Source: Nitrosopumilus sp. UBA526
GTDB lineage: Archaea; Thermoproteota; Nitrososphaeria; Nitrososphaerales; Nitrosopumilaceae
DNA length: 64,000 bases
Direction: 5' to 3'
NCBI GenBank assembly: GCA_002506665.1
Contig: DAXZ01000060.1
Span: 1-64,000 of the forward strand
Positions 8,465-18,089 of the stretch are shown here, piece after piece. A model generated the notes under the pieces. It had not been told where the DNA came from. It did no database searches and worked only from the letters and a program-made list of their open reading frames with translations. How positions within the stretch are numbered: the first letter of the stretch is position 1; every line of letters begins with the position of its first letter. The translations under genes and the position numbers were made by a program.

Positions 8465-9721
8465 ATGACAGACTCGTCAATACCAAGGTTCTTTGAAAAG
8501 ACTAGAAAGGACAGACTAGATATCGTTGCAGACTTTGCAGATCTCTCAGATGACGAGATGGCCATACTACAAGATGATAACGGAGGAATCTCCTTTGAAA
8601 AGGCAGACAAGATGATAGAAAACGCCATTGGGATGTTCTCACTCCCCTTGGGCATTGCCACAAATTTTAGGATTAACAAAAAAGATTATCTCATTCCAAT
8701 GGTCATTGAGGAGCCCTCTGTGATAGCAGCTGCATCCAAGGGGGCAAAGACTGCACGAGCCAAAGGGGGATTCACAGTTCTTGCAGACAAATCTTACAGC
8801 ATAGGCCAAGTCCAGATACTGGATGTTGATGTTTCTGCTGCAATTACACAGATAAAAAATTCTACAGACAAAATTCTTCAACTTGCAAACTCTAAGAGCA
8901 GTACCCTATCTGGGATGGACAAAGGTGCCAAAAAAATATCATGCAAGGAGCTTGATACTCCATCTGGCGTGATGCTCATAGTTGAGCTGCTAATTGATGT
9001 CGGTGATGCAATGGGGGCCAATATAACAAACACAATGTGTGAAGCAGTCTCGCCGCTAATTGAGGAGATCACCGGAGGAAGGGCACTGCTTCGCATTCTC
9101 TCAAACTATTCCACCAAAAGAATGGCTACGGCAAGAGCCACCTTTGAGAAAGAGTTAGTGGGGGGCAACAAGGTCGTTGATAATATCATATCTGCATACG
9201 AGTTTGCCGACAATGACGTGTACAGGGCAGTAACTCATAACAAGGGTATCATGAACGGGGTGATAGCCGTTGCAAACGCAGTAGGTCAGGACAGCAGAGC
9301 CATCGAAGCTGCTGCAAATGCATATGCATCACGTTCTGGAAGGTATGGTTCCCTGAGTACATGGAGCAAAGATTCCAATGGAGACCTGGTTGGAGTACTA
9401 CAAATCCCTCTCTCTGTAGGTGTTGTAGGTGGAATCGCCAACGTTCATCCTACTGCCAAGGCATGCGCCAAGATTCTGGGGGCTAAATCTGCCCAAGAAC
9501 TCGCATGTGTCATGGCGGCCGCCGGCTTGGCTCAAAATTACAGTGCTCTTTGTGCTCTTGCCACTGAGGGAATTCAAAAAGGACACATGCGTCTTCATGC
9601 AAGAAACCTAGCAGCAGCTGCCGGTGCTACGCCTGATCAGATAGACCAAATAGTGCTACAAATGACACAAGAAAAACAGATCTCACTTGACAGGGCAAGA
9701 GAACTGCTTGGGCAAATCTAA
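8465..9721 (+). CDS. hmgA: Hydroxymethylglutaryl-CoA reductase, class II type
   Basis: Reduces HMG-CoA to mevalonate, the committed step for archaeal isoprenoid lipids. The 418-aa protein resembles the class II (bacterial) form: it begins SIPRFFEKTRKDRL, has the substrate-binding EEPSVIAAASKGAK segment with the catalytic Glu near residue 81, the catalytic Lys in THNKGIMNG near 258, Asp in VGQDSRA near 275 and His in GHMRLHARN near 378. Class II enzymes in archaea are usually explained by transfer from bacteria, which is family knowledge. It follows the sugar dehydrogenase by 1 bp. Confidence 0.92.
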   Translation: MTDSSIPRFFEKTRKDRLDIVADFADLSDDEMAILQDDNGGISFEKADKMIENAIGMFSLPLGIATNFRINKKDYLIPMVIEEPSVIAAASKGAKTARAKGGFTVLADKSYSIGQVQILDVDVSAAITQIKNSTDKILQLANSKSSTLSGMDKGAKKISCKELDTPSGVMLIVELLIDVGDAMGANITNTMCEAVSPLIEEITGGRALLRILSNYSTKRMATARATFEKELVGGNKVVDNIISAYEFADNDVYRAVTHNKGIMNGVIAVANAVGQDSRAIEAAANAYASRSGRYGSLSTWSKDSNGDLVGVLQIPLSVGVVGGIANVHPTAKACAKILGAKSAQELACVMAAAGLAQNYSALCALATEGIQKGHMRLHARNLAAAAGATPDQIDQIVLQMTQEKQISLDRARELLGQI

Positions 9722-9728
9722 ACATGCG

Positions 9729-9737
9729 ATTATATAC
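9729..9737 (+). promoter_or_regulatory. TATA box of the his operon
   Basis: ATTATATAC lies 26 nt before the hisG ATG at 9759 and just after the HMG-CoA reductase stop, giving the his operon its own promoter and a leaderless first gene. Confidence 0.5.
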
Positions 9738-9758
9738 CTAAAACACCAAAAACTGAGA

Positions 9759-10736
9759 ATGTCTAAAATAAAATTTGCCATTCCAAAGGGTAGCCTAGAA
9801 GCTGCCACCTTCAAGCTGTTAGAGAGGTCTTGGACTCGGGTAAACAGAAAGGACAGGACTTATCGTGTCTATCTTGATGATCCTAACATTGTTGTAAAGA
9901 TGCTCCGTCCACAAGAGATACCTACACTAGTTGCAGAAGGACTCTATGATGTAGGAATTACCGGCAAGGACTGGATAGAGGAGACTGACTCTGATGTCAA
10001 ACCCATACTAGATTTAGAGTATGGCAAAATAAAACTGGTAGTTGCATTTCCTGACAAGTATCTCTACACAAATCTTGATGAGATGATTGCAGACTATGGC
10101 AAGAAAAAAAAGACACTTCGCATATCATCTGAATATCTTATGACTGCCTCAAAGTTTCTAAAACACTCAAAGTCTTACAAAAAATACTATGGTTCTAAAA
10201 ATCCATTAATTGTCACCCCATGGGTACGACTCGGAGAAAACAAGAGTGTACAGATTCATCTATCATTTGGAGCAACTGAGGCAAAGCCTCCAGAAGACGT
10301 TGATGCAATAATGGATGTTACAGAGACAGGTACTACTCTAAAGCAGAACAAGCTCAAGATAGCTGACGAGGTACTGACATCGTCAGCACACCTGATTGTA
10401 AACAAGGAATCACTCAAAGATCCTAAAAAACGTGAAAAGATATTTGATATTGTAACCCTTATTCGAGGCGCAGTTACGGGCAAAAAGTTTCTGCACCTCT
10501 ATCTTAATGTCGAGGAGAAGAATCTAAAAAAACTCTTGGCACAGATGCCTTCACTCAAGAAACCCACAACAAGTCCCCTAAGCCAGCCGGGATGGTATGG
10601 TGTCAATACTGTAATCAAAAAAGAGGAATTCTACAGGCTTGTCCCCAAACTGCGAAAGATTGCTCAAGGCCTTGTAGTGCACGAGCCACGACAGATACTT
10701 GAACTTGAGGAGATAAAGCGCGACGAAGAAAATTGA
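9759..10736 (+). CDS. hisG: ATP phosphoribosyltransferase, long form
   Basis: First and committed enzyme of histidine synthesis, joining ATP and PRPP. At 325 aa it is the long form: catalytic periplasmic-binding-like lobes with FAIPKGSLE at the start and YDVGITGKDWIEE near residue 70, the PRPP loop region around DVTETGTTLK near 190, then a C-terminal ACT-like regulatory domain (about 225-320) ending in PGWYGVNTVI, so histidine feedback is expected. The frame is open further upstream (from 9687), but the ATG at 9759 matches the family N-terminus and the TATA position. Its TGA overlaps the hisD ATG by one base. Confidence 0.95.
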   Translation: MSKIKFAIPKGSLEAATFKLLERSWTRVNRKDRTYRVYLDDPNIVVKMLRPQEIPTLVAEGLYDVGITGKDWIEETDSDVKPILDLEYGKIKLVVAFPDKYLYTNLDEMIADYGKKKKTLRISSEYLMTASKFLKHSKSYKKYYGSKNPLIVTPWVRLGENKSVQIHLSFGATEAKPPEDVDAIMDVTETGTTLKQNKLKIADEVLTSSAHLIVNKESLKDPKKREKIFDIVTLIRGAVTGKKFLHLYLNVEEKNLKKLLAQMPSLKKPTTSPLSQPGWYGVNTVIKKEEFYRLVPKLRKIAQGLVVHEPRQILELEEIKRDEEN

Positions 10737-12007
10737 TGCGAATAATCAAGGTATCTGATGTTGAAAGGTTTGCAGCAAGAATTGTTCCAAAACAGCCTCA
10801 GAACAACAAAAGTATCGTCGAGTCTATAATTCGAGATGTCCGAAAAAACGGCGATGCGGCAATTCGCAAGTATGAGCGGAGATTCAGCAACGCCAACATC
10901 TCTATACTGCGCCTGTCTGCAAATGAGATCAAAGACGCATACAGCCAGGTCTCAAGAAAAGAACTTGGAGCACTGCGTTTTGCAAAGGCTAGACTATACA
11001 AAACCGAGTCTACTGTCATGTCGTTACTAAAAGACAAAACAATAAGCCATGACGGAACTAGGATCACTAAAAGATTCGTACCCATCCAAAGTGTTGGATG
11101 TTACATTCCGGGGGGACTAGCAAGGTATCCAAGCTCTGTAATCATGTCTGTAGTGCCTGCCAAGATTGCCGGAGTCAAGAGAATTCTAGTTGTATCGCCG
11201 CCAAACTCTGATGGAAAAATTGATCCACTAACTGTTGTTGCAGCCAACATCTGCGGAGCAGATGAGATCTACAAGACAGGTGGCGCACAATCCATTGCGG
11301 CACTATCATATGGAACAAACTCTATTCCAAAGGTTGACAAGATTGTGGGACCCGGCGGTGCATTTGTCACCACTGCAAAGTCCCAAGTCAGCATCACAAC
11401 AGGAATCGATATGCTTGCAGGTCCAACTGAGCTTGGAATCATAGCAGACAGCTCTGCAGACCCCAAATATATCGCACTAGATCTGATCTCACAGGCAGAA
11501 CACAGCAGTGATACCTTTTGTTATCTGATAACCACATCTGCAAGACTTGCTACATCTGTACAAAAGACAGTGTCTGAACTAGTACAGACAGTCAAGAGAG
11601 GAAAAATTGCAAAGTATGGTCTTGAAAATAATGGATTTATTGGAATATGCAAGACCTGCTCTGATATGGCAAGACTTGTAAATATACTGGCACCTGAGCA
11701 CCTACAGATAATGACTTCAAATCCCAAATCCATAGCTAACAAGGTCTCATCAGCTGGCCTAGTCTTGATAGGCAACAACACCCCCTCATCAGCAAGCGAT
11801 TATCTCTTGGGCTCTAATCATATTCTTCCTACAGGCGGGGCCGCAAAGACTAGGGGTTCTTTGTCTGTATTGGACTTTGTCAAGATAAACACACAAATCA
11901 CATCATCAAAAAGGGCACTAGCCAGGATCTCAGAACATCTTCAAATCTTGGCAGACGCTGAAGGACTCTCAAATCACTACGAAGCAGTAAGGGGAAGACT
12001 AGGTTGA
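10736..12007 (+). CDS. hisD: Histidinol dehydrogenase
   Basis: Performs the last two oxidations, histidinol to histidine, with NAD and zinc. The 423-aa protein shows the GCYIPGG motif near residue 120, the signature region VDKIVGPGGAFV with nearby GIDMLAGPTE, the AEHSSD zinc-ligand segment (His near 258) and NHILPTGGAAK with further ligands near the C-terminus. Start ATG overlaps the hisG stop (TGATG). The stop overlaps the hisC start by 4 nt, as expected for translational coupling. Confidence 0.95.
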   Translation: MRIIKVSDVERFAARIVPKQPQNNKSIVESIIRDVRKNGDAAIRKYERRFSNANISILRLSANEIKDAYSQVSRKELGALRFAKARLYKTESTVMSLLKDKTISHDGTRITKRFVPIQSVGCYIPGGLARYPSSVIMSVVPAKIAGVKRILVVSPPNSDGKIDPLTVVAANICGADEIYKTGGAQSIAALSYGTNSIPKVDKIVGPGGAFVTTAKSQVSITTGIDMLAGPTELGIIADSSADPKYIALDLISQAEHSSDTFCYLITTSARLATSVQKTVSELVQTVKRGKIAKYGLENNGFIGICKTCSDMARLVNILAPEHLQIMTSNPKSIANKVSSAGLVLIGNNTPSSASDYLLGSNHILPTGGAAKTRGSLSVLDFVKINTQITSSKRALARISEHLQILADAEGLSNHYEAVRGRLG

Positions 12008-13074
12008 AGAAGAACTGGTTTGCAAAGGAGGTCAAGAGACTCGGTTCTATTGAGGGATACAAAAAGCCAGAACTAGTGCAGGACTCTGTAAAGCTTGACT
12101 CGAATGAGAACTATGCCATTTCAAGACAGTTTCAAAACGACATACTTGGAGCAGCAAAAAAAAACTCTGATATCAGGGCATATCCACTTGGAGGAGCAGA
12201 GAGACTTATCTCTGCACTATCAAAATTTACCCAGATGCCTTCATACATGATTGGCATAGGTAACGGCTCTGATCAAATACTGGATATTATTCTATCTCAC
12301 TTTGCATCTGACAAAACTAAAATACTGACCTCTGACCCTTCCTTTGGATTCTTTGAGGAGCGCTGCAAGCTGTATAACATACCACTCGTTGCAGTTTCGT
12401 TCTCAGATGATATGAAACTAGACATCAAGACCATGCAAAAAAACTCAAAGAACGCCGAGATTTTATATCTAGACTCTCCAAACAATCCTACTGGATTTCA
12501 GTTCTCAAAGCGCCAGCTCGAAGACCTCACAAAGTCTTTTGAAGGACTTGTAATCATAGACGAGGCATACGGCGAGTTTGGTGATTACTCTCTTACACGT
12601 ATGACAAAGACACATGATAACCTCATAGTCATCAGGACACTCTCAAAGTCATTTGGTATGGCAGGACTCCGACTGGGTTATTTCATTGCAAACAAACAGT
12701 TTACCGAGACTTTTATGCGAGTTCTGCAGTACCCGTATCCTGTCAGTACCATTACCATCGAGTCTGGAATCCAGGCATTGGCAAGAGCGGGCCTGGTGCG
12801 AGATTCCATTACAAATATCAGGGCTGAGCGAAAGAGAATCATAGAGACCCTGCGCAGCTATGATGCCTTTGAGGTCTTTGATTCCAAGGCAAACTTTGTC
12901 CTCTTTGATGCGCACGGCTCGTACAAACGTGTCTATTCTGCCCTGGCAGAGCAGGGAATATCGATAAGAAAACTCGGCAAGATTGGCAGCCATGATGGCT
13001 GTCTGCGGGTCTCTGTTGGAACAAAGGAGATGAACTCTAAATTTCTGCTGGCAGTTCGTGATTTGTTGGGATGA
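12004..13074 (+). CDS. hisC: Histidinol-phosphate aminotransferase
   Basis: PLP enzyme converting imidazole-acetol phosphate to histidinol phosphate. The 356-aa protein has the fold type I motifs: SNENYA near the start, YLDSPNNPTG near residue 157, DEAYGEF near 185 and the PLP lysine in TLSKSFGMAGLRLGY near 213. The start is TTG at 12004, overlapping the hisD stop by 4 nt. Its own stop overlaps the next gene by 4 nt. Confidence 0.93.
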   Translation: MKKNWFAKEVKRLGSIEGYKKPELVQDSVKLDSNENYAISRQFQNDILGAAKKNSDIRAYPLGGAERLISALSKFTQMPSYMIGIGNGSDQILDIILSHFASDKTKILTSDPSFGFFEERCKLYNIPLVAVSFSDDMKLDIKTMQKNSKNAEILYLDSPNNPTGFQFSKRQLEDLTKSFEGLVIIDEAYGEFGDYSLTRMTKTHDNLIVIRTLSKSFGMAGLRLGYFIANKQFTETFMRVLQYPYPVSTITIESGIQALARAGLVRDSITNIRAERKRIIETLRSYDAFEVFDSKANFVLFDAHGSYKRVYSALAEQGISIRKLGKIGSHDGCLRVSVGTKEMNSKFLLAVRDLLG

Positions 13075-14030
13075 CTCTGAGTAAAATTTCTAACGGAGTA
13101 TATGCAGACAGCTCTCAGCTTGGTGCACTTTGTGATACAGACGCCATAATCTTTGACTGTGACGGGGTGCTAGTTGACATAACAAAGTCATATGATCTGG
13201 CAATCACAAGGACTGCACGACATGTACTGAAAAATATGGCAAACATTACAAATCCCATTGAAATTGATCGTACCATAATTGACGGATTCAAGTCTACTGG
13301 GGGATTCAACGATGAGATTGATTTGACATATGTTGTCATACTCTGCATCACTGCTGCCAAACTACTGGAACGAGATCCTACCGGCTTTATTTTTGATGTG
13401 ATAAAAAATTCTGACTCGACTGGCATTGCATCTGTAGAGGCATATCTTGGAAACATGGTTGACATATCCTTTATTACAAAACAGCTCTCCTATCCTGGGT
13501 CAGGCAACATACTATCTCAGATATTTGATCAGCTCTTTTATGGCCCGCAGCTGTATGAAAAACTGTTTGCCAAGTCTTCTGACTTTGCAGACCCGGGACT
13601 AATTGAGCAAGATGATGTACTGCTAAATGATACTTTGATTGAGCACCTAGTAGAACGGTTTGACTCAAAGGTTGCCATGGTGACAGGACGGGGACGAGAA
13701 TCAGCATCGCATTCGTTGGGTTTGTTGCTATCAAAGTTTGACCTGTCAAATTCCGTGTTTTTAGAAGACGAGTCACGAGATCTGGCAAAACCAAACCCCG
13801 GTTCCCTTCAAAGCTCTATTCGGGGGATGAACTCTGTCTGTGCTTTGTATGTGGGCGATTCCATGGAGGATCTAATCATGGCACAAAGGGCCACTAAACT
13901 GGGATGCAAGACCATATTCTGCGGAATTGTGGGCACAAGTCAGGATAAACTAGAACTCTTTGAGAGAAACGGTGCCGTCTTGGCACTAGACTCTATTCAT
14001 CGATTACCAAAGGTATTAAATTTAGAATAG
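13071..14030 (+). CDS. HAD-family phosphatase inside the his operon; candidate histidinol-phosphatase
   Basis: A 319-aa HAD hydrolase: motif [12 protein letters not shown] at about 26-36 with both catalytic aspartates, motif II MVTGRGR near 205, motif III lysine in LAKPNPG near 240 and motif [10 protein letters not shown] near 263. A large helical cap lies between motifs I and II. It sits, translationally coupled, between hisC and hisB, and no other histidinol-phosphatase (PHP, DDDD or HisB-N type) is seen in the cluster. Dephosphorylation of histidinol phosphate is therefore the likely role. HAD-type histidinol-phosphatases have been reported in other archaea, but this protein could instead act on another sugar phosphate. 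Confidence 0.75.
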   Translation: MTLSKISNGVYADSSQLGALCDTDAIIFDCDGVLVDITKSYDLAITRTARHVLKNMANITNPIEIDRTIIDGFKSTGGFNDEIDLTYVVILCITAAKLLERDPTGFIFDVIKNSDSTGIASVEAYLGNMVDISFITKQLSYPGSGNILSQIFDQLFYGPQLYEKLFAKSSDFADPGLIEQDDVLLNDTLIEHLVERFDSKVAMVTGRGRESASHSLGLLLSKFDLSNSVFLEDESRDLAKPNPGSLQSSIRGMNSVCALYVGDSMEDLIMAQRATKLGCKTIFCGIVGTSQDKLELFERNGAVLALDSIHRLPKVLNLE

Positions 14031-14044
14031 CATATCAGATCTGT

Positions 14045-14632
14045 ATGATATCTCGCAAAGCATCAATTAAACGAAACACAAAGGAGACCCGCATCTCTGT
14101 ATCTGTAACTCTGGATGGACACGGCAAGACACATGTCAGGACTGGCATAAATTTTCTTGATCACCTGATAGTGTCATTTGGCAAACACAGCATGATGGAT
14201 CTAAAAGTTGATGCAAAGTCAAATGACAACATAACACATCACCTAATTGAGGACACTGCAATTACTATGGGACAGACCATTGACAAGGCACTGGGCTCTA
14301 GAGGTAAAATTACACGGTTTGGTTATGCCTCTGTTCCGATGGACGAGTCTCTTGCAGAGGCCTCAATCGATCTAGTCAGGCGTCCATTCTGGAAGCTTGG
14401 ACTGGATATTAAACAAAGCAAGATCGAAGACATGACAAGCGAAGATCTAGAGCATTTCTTTCAGTCACTGTTGCAGAACCTAAGCTGCTGCGTCCACCTT
14501 GATGTCAAGTATGGAGACAATGATCACCACAAGGCCGAAGCCGCAATAAAATCACTTGCTGTCGCATTAAGAAATGCATCGGCATTAGACAAGAGACAAA
14601 AAAACGTTCCAAGTACAAAGGGTTCGATGTAA
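14045..14632 (+). CDS. hisB: Imidazoleglycerol-phosphate dehydratase
   Basis: Dehydrates imidazole glycerol phosphate using manganese. The 195-aa single-domain protein has the HisB signatures [13 protein letters not shown] with metal-ligand histidines near residue 40, the HHLIEDTAI segment near 65 and the second repeat [10 protein letters not shown] near 158. There is no fused phosphatase, consistent with a separate HAD enzyme upstream. Its TAA overlaps the hisH ATG. Confidence 0.95.
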   Translation: MISRKASIKRNTKETRISVSVTLDGHGKTHVRTGINFLDHLIVSFGKHSMMDLKVDAKSNDNITHHLIEDTAITMGQTIDKALGSRGKITRFGYASVPMDESLAEASIDLVRRPFWKLGLDIKQSKIEDMTSEDLEHFFQSLLQNLSCCVHLDVKYGDNDHHKAEAAIKSLAVALRNASALDKRQKNVPSTKGSM

Positions 14633-15234
14633 TGGTACGTGTTGCAATCTTTGACTATGGCGCAGGAAACATATTCAGCTTGAAAAACTCTCTTGAAAAG
14701 GCAGGAGCTATAGTTGATGTGATTACTGATCTTGACGGCACTGACACATATTCCGGCCTATTGCTTCCTGGCGTAGGCAACTTTGATCCTGCCATGAACA
14801 GCATCGGTCTCTCAAAGACTGAATTTAGGGAATATGTGCAAGACATGCCTGTCCTTGGAATATGTCTTGGGATGGAGATGTTCTTTGAAACAAGTGAGGA
14901 GGGAGAAAAGCGCGGTCTTGATGTGATGGCAGGCAAGGTAATAATACTCCCACCTTCTATGAAGGTGCCTCACATGGGATGGAATAACTTGGAGATAAAG
15001 CGCCCCGGCAAGATTCTAGAGGGAATCAGGGACGGGTCTTGGGCATACTTTGTACACTCGTATAGGGTCAAACCCGAATCTGATGGCATAATAACTGCCG
15101 AGTCTGACTATGGAGTCCGTGTACCTGCAGTAGTTGAGGAGAAGAATTTCTATGGCACACAGTTTCATCCAGAAAAGTCTGGCACTGCAGGCAAGACGAT
15201 GCTTGAGAACTTTTTAAAAGAGTGTACGCGATGA
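14632..15234 (+). CDS. hisH: Imidazole glycerol phosphate synthase glutaminase subunit
   Basis: Class I glutamine amidotransferase that feeds ammonia to HisF. The 200-aa protein carries the oxyanion region LLPGVGNFD, the nucleophile Cys in LGICLGMEMF near residue 80 and the His-Glu pair in TQFHPEKS near 180. It is linked to hisB and hisA by 1-nt and 4-nt overlaps. Confidence 0.95.
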   Translation: MVRVAIFDYGAGNIFSLKNSLEKAGAIVDVITDLDGTDTYSGLLLPGVGNFDPAMNSIGLSKTEFREYVQDMPVLGICLGMEMFFETSEEGEKRGLDVMAGKVIILPPSMKVPHMGWNNLEIKRPGKILEGIRDGSWAYFVHSYRVKPESDGIITAESDYGVRVPAVVEEKNFYGTQFHPEKSGTAGKTMLENFLKECTR

Positions 15235-15935
15235 AGATAATTCCGGCAATTGATCTGATGGACGGCAAGGTTGTCAGACTGTACCAGGGGGATCCTGACC
15301 AAAAAACAGTATATGGTGAGAATCCTGTGGAGACTGCAATAAATTTCGAGTCTGCAGGCGCCGACATTCTTCACCTAGTTGACTTGGATGCCACACTTGG
15401 CAGAGGCTCAAACCATGACATCATTGAAAAAATACTCGGGTCTGTGAGCGTCCCAGTTCAGGTTGCCGGCGGGCTGCGCAGCAGATCATCTGTTCTCAAA
15501 GCCGCAGGACTAGCGCAACGACTAGTGCTTGGTACACTTGCATTTGAGGACAAGTCACTGCTAAAGTCACTGCTATCTGAGCTGGGGCCTGACAGAATAG
15601 TGATCTCAGTTGATCACAGAGACGGCAATATTATGATTCATGGCTGGCAGAAGGACACTGGAATACAGCTAGTGCCTGCAATCGTCGAGTTTCTCAACAT
15701 GGGCTTTACAGAATTTCTGCTTACAAATATCAGTCGTGATGGCACCATGGAGGGGCCTGACCTGGGGTTCTTGCAGCAGGCATGTGCTTTGCAAGGCGCA
15801 AACATCATTGCAAGCGGGGGGATCTCTGGTATTGCAGACGTGATATCTGTAAAAGAGCAAGACGCATTTGGTGTAATTCTTGGACGGGCATTATATGAGA
15901 AAAAGATCTCAATTGAGGAGGCAAAAAAACTATGA
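15231..15935 (+). CDS. hisA: ProFAR isomerase
   Basis: TIM-barrel Amadori isomerase converting ProFAR to PRFAR. The 234-aa protein begins MKIIPAIDLMDGKVVRLYQG, with the catalytic Asp at residue 8, and the second catalytic Asp lies in LLTNISRDGTMEGPD near 165. The half-barrel phosphate loops VAGGLRS and ASGGISG are both present. The ATG at 15231 is preferred over an upstream in-frame GTG because it overlaps the hisH stop (ATGA) and matches the family start. Confidence 0.95.
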   Translation: MKIIPAIDLMDGKVVRLYQGDPDQKTVYGENPVETAINFESAGADILHLVDLDATLGRGSNHDIIEKILGSVSVPVQVAGGLRSRSSVLKAAGLAQRLVLGTLAFEDKSLLKSLLSELGPDRIVISVDHRDGNIMIHGWQKDTGIQLVPAIVEFLNMGFTEFLLTNISRDGTMEGPDLGFLQQACALQGANIIASGGISGIADVISVKEQDAFGVILGRALYEKKISIEEAKKL

Positions 15936-16735
15936 CACTTACCAAGAGAATTATTCCATGTCTTGATGTCAAAGACGGCCGAGTAGTCAAAGGCCTGAAC
16001 TTTGAGTCAATCCGGGATGCCGGTGACCCAGTCAAACTAGCGGCAAAGTACAGCAACGAAGGCGCCGATGAACTTGTCTTTTTAGATATTACGGCATCTG
16101 GTGAGCAGAGAAAGATAATCAAAGAACTGGTAAACAAAGTCGCATCTGTAATTGATATTCCATTTACCGTGGGCGGCGGAGTAAATTCATTAGAGGATGC
16201 AAGAAACATCCTGCTTAACGGGGCAGACAAGGTTGGAATCAATACCGGTGCAGTAAAGAATCCTGCAATAATTACAGACCTGATGAAACTGTTTGGACGG
16301 CAGTGTATTGTAGTAGCTATTGATGCAAAAAGAAACTATACCATAGATGACACAAAAAATATCTTTACCGAAGATGATAGACAGTTCTGGTTTGAGGTCT
16401 TTGTATATGGCGGACGAGAAAAGACCGGAATTGATGTGATACAGTGGGCAAAGAACGTAGAATCTTTGGGTGCCGGCGAGATACTGCTAACTAGCATAGA
16501 TAAGGATGGAACAAAGGACGGATATGACACACTGCTTACTAGAAACGTAGTGGACTCTGTCTCCATTCCAGTAATTGCGTCTGGAGGCTGTGGAAAGCCC
16601 GATGATATGGTTGATGTGTTTGCGACATCTGATGTGGACGCAGCCCTGGCAGCATCGATATTTCACTATGGGAATTTGGGGGTAAATGGCGTAAAGTCAT
16701 ACCTAAAGGAGCGGGGGATTCCTGTAAGGTTATAA
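15932..16735 (+). CDS. hisF: Imidazole glycerol phosphate synthase cyclase subunit
   Basis: TIM-barrel partner of HisH that makes imidazole glycerol phosphate and AICAR. The 267-aa protein starts with [16 protein letters not shown] (catalytic Asp near residue 11), has the phosphate loops FTVGGGVNS and IASGGCGKP, and the second catalytic Asp in [14 protein letters not shown] near 188. It overlaps hisA by 4 nt. Confidence 0.95.
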   Translation: MTLTKRIIPCLDVKDGRVVKGLNFESIRDAGDPVKLAAKYSNEGADELVFLDITASGEQRKIIKELVNKVASVIDIPFTVGGGVNSLEDARNILLNGADKVGINTGAVKNPAIITDLMKLFGRQCIVVAIDAKRNYTIDDTKNIFTEDDRQFWFEVFVYGGREKTGIDVIQWAKNVESLGAGEILLTSIDKDGTKDGYDTLLTRNVVDSVSIPVIASGGCGKPDDMVDVFATSDVDAALAASIFHYGNLGVNGVKSYLKERGIPVRL

Positions 16736-16762
16736 TACTAAATCCTGTGATATCTTTTTGGC

Positions 16763-17092
16763 ATGGAACGTACAATTGACGAGATTGACTTTGAAAAGGG
16801 CGGGGGCTTTGTGCCGGTAATAGTTCAAGACGTTAACACAAAAGATGTGCTGACACTAGCTTATGCAAACAAGGAATCATTAGAACTTGCAAAAAAGACC
16901 AGAAATTCTTGGTTTTGGAGTCGTTCTAGAAACAAACTTTGGATGAAGGGAGAAGAGTCTGGCAATACCCAAAAGATCAAAGAGATCCTAGTAGACTGTG
17001 ATCTTGATGCGATAATCTATCTTGTCGAACCATCAGGGCCTGCATGCCATATGGGAGAACGTGTCTGTTTTCACAATGATATAAAGTCCTAG
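16763..17092 (+). CDS. hisI: Phosphoribosyl-AMP cyclohydrolase
   Basis: Opens the purine ring of PR-AMP in histidine synthesis. The 109-aa stand-alone protein has NKESLELAKKT and WSRSRNKLWMKGEESGN in the middle, the metal-binding DCDLDAI near residue 76 and the CHMGERVCF cysteine motif near 95. No HisE domain is fused, and no separate hisE is visible in the window. It lies 27 bp after hisF and its 3' end overlaps the next convergent gene by 4 nt. Confidence 0.93.
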   Translation: MERTIDEIDFEKGGGFVPVIVQDVNTKDVLTLAYANKESLELAKKTRNSWFWSRSRNKLWMKGEESGNTQKIKEILVDCDLDAIIYLVEPSGPACHMGERVCFHNDIKS

Positions 17093-17598
17093 CAGACAGG
17101 TGCAAAGCGTTCCTCATCACCGGGAAGTGTCTGATTTAATATATTAAATTCCAAGCTTGGATAGTCCGTACCTCTAAAGACCACAGTCCATTTGCCTAGA
17201 ATATCATCTAGTGTGCACAGTCCTAGAGCCTCTATTAGTTTTATATCCGTGTAATAGTTAAACGATTCCTTGTTGTTTCCATTAAACGGAACCGTCTGGT
17301 ATACTGTATAGTGGGTATCATTTGTCTGTTTTAGAAATGCTATCTGTCCTTGCTCATCTGTCCTCAAACCATCTGTACGTATGAATATCTTCTCTCCAAG
17401 TAGATATTCCAAACGATCAAGCTGGAACGGTCCTGATGTCTGCCACACACTTGATGCTGGTTCAAAATTATTCTCCTCTTCGTTTTCCTCTAGGGTTGGA
17501 ATCTCTAGCTGTTCTGTGGACTTTACTAGCTGGATACTAGTTACTGATGCTATGATGATTATAATCACACCTGCAACTATGATGAGGCCCTTTCTCAT
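17089..17598 (-). CDS. Anchored extracytoplasmic protein of unknown function
   Basis: A 169-aa protein with a single N-terminal hydrophobic helix after MRKG (about residues 5-22), an acidic linker and a ~110-residue soluble domain with a beta-rich pattern (LLGEKIFIRTDGL, YTVYQTVPFNG, GKWTVVFRG). It ends in APVC, with another Cys in LGLCTL, which could form a disulphide outside the cell. The ATG at 17598 is preferred to the first ATG at 17616 because it is a typical signal-anchor start. The family is not recognised. Confidence 0.65.
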   Translation of the reverse strand: MRKGLIIVAGVIIIIIASVTSIQLVKSTEQLEIPTLEENEEENNFEPASSVWQTSGPFQLDRLEYLLGEKIFIRTDGLRTDEQGQIAFLKQTNDTHYTVYQTVPFNGNNKESFNYYTDIKLIEALGLCTLDDILGKWTVVFRGTDYPSLEFNILNQTLPGDEERFAPVC

Positions 17599-17642
17599 GC
17601 TGGGAGCAATACACAAAATCTCTAAAAACGTTTACTTTTGTT

Positions 17643-18008
17643 CTAGCTTGAGGCGCAGAGATATTTACCTGAATCCTCAGTATTTTGCCATCTGTCTAGT
17701 TCTGTGTAGACATTTTTTCTACGGTCTATTGCATGAATCATCACATGATTTGCAGGCTCGTCTAGCTTGTAGACTATTCTGAACTTTTGATCATTTGATC
17801 GGAGGGATCTCATTCCATTAAGATTTGCTGTGAGCACCTTTCCCATCGTGGGAGTATTCTTTAACTGCTCTATCAGGCCTTCAAGCATCTTTCTGACCTT
17901 TTGGTTTCTCTTTGTAATTTTATACAGGCCCTTTCTACCAAAGTCAGTGATACTTACTGAAAAGGTACCTTGGTTTTTGCCTTTGTTTTGTTTTCCTTTT
18001 TCATGCAT
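17643..18008 (-). CDS. RelE/ParE-superfamily toxin-like protein, no antitoxin seen
   Basis: The ~121-aa protein has the pattern of the RelE/ParE mRNA-interferase or gyrase-inhibitor fold: a basic N-terminal strand and helices (FGRKGLYKITKRNQK, then a long helix through MLEGLIEQLK), a central MRSLRSNDQKFRIVYKL strand pair and HAIDRRKNVY near the end. The ATG at 18008 is favoured; the frame is open to 18047. No antitoxin-sized gene lies next to it: upstream is the divergent CARF regulator and downstream an unrelated membrane protein. It could be a solitary toxin, a domesticated RNase or a toxin controlled by a distant partner. Confidence 0.6.
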   Translation of the reverse strand: MHEKGKQNKGKNQGTFSVSITDFGRKGLYKITKRNQKVRKMLEGLIEQLKNTPTMGKVLTANLNGMRSLRSNDQKFRIVYKLDEPANHVMIHAIDRRKNVYTELDRWQNTEDSGKYLCASS

Positions 18009-18089
18009 GCTTTCTACGGTTATTGTATAATATTTAATCCCGTTCACCTAAACAAAGTTAATAAGTTAACATCATTAACAAAATTAGCA

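Noticed and set aside
17381..17782. 133-aa plus-strand ORF across the anchored-protein gene and the RelE-like gene
   Set aside because: Frame spans two well supported minus-strand genes and has Ser/Cys-rich shadow composition.
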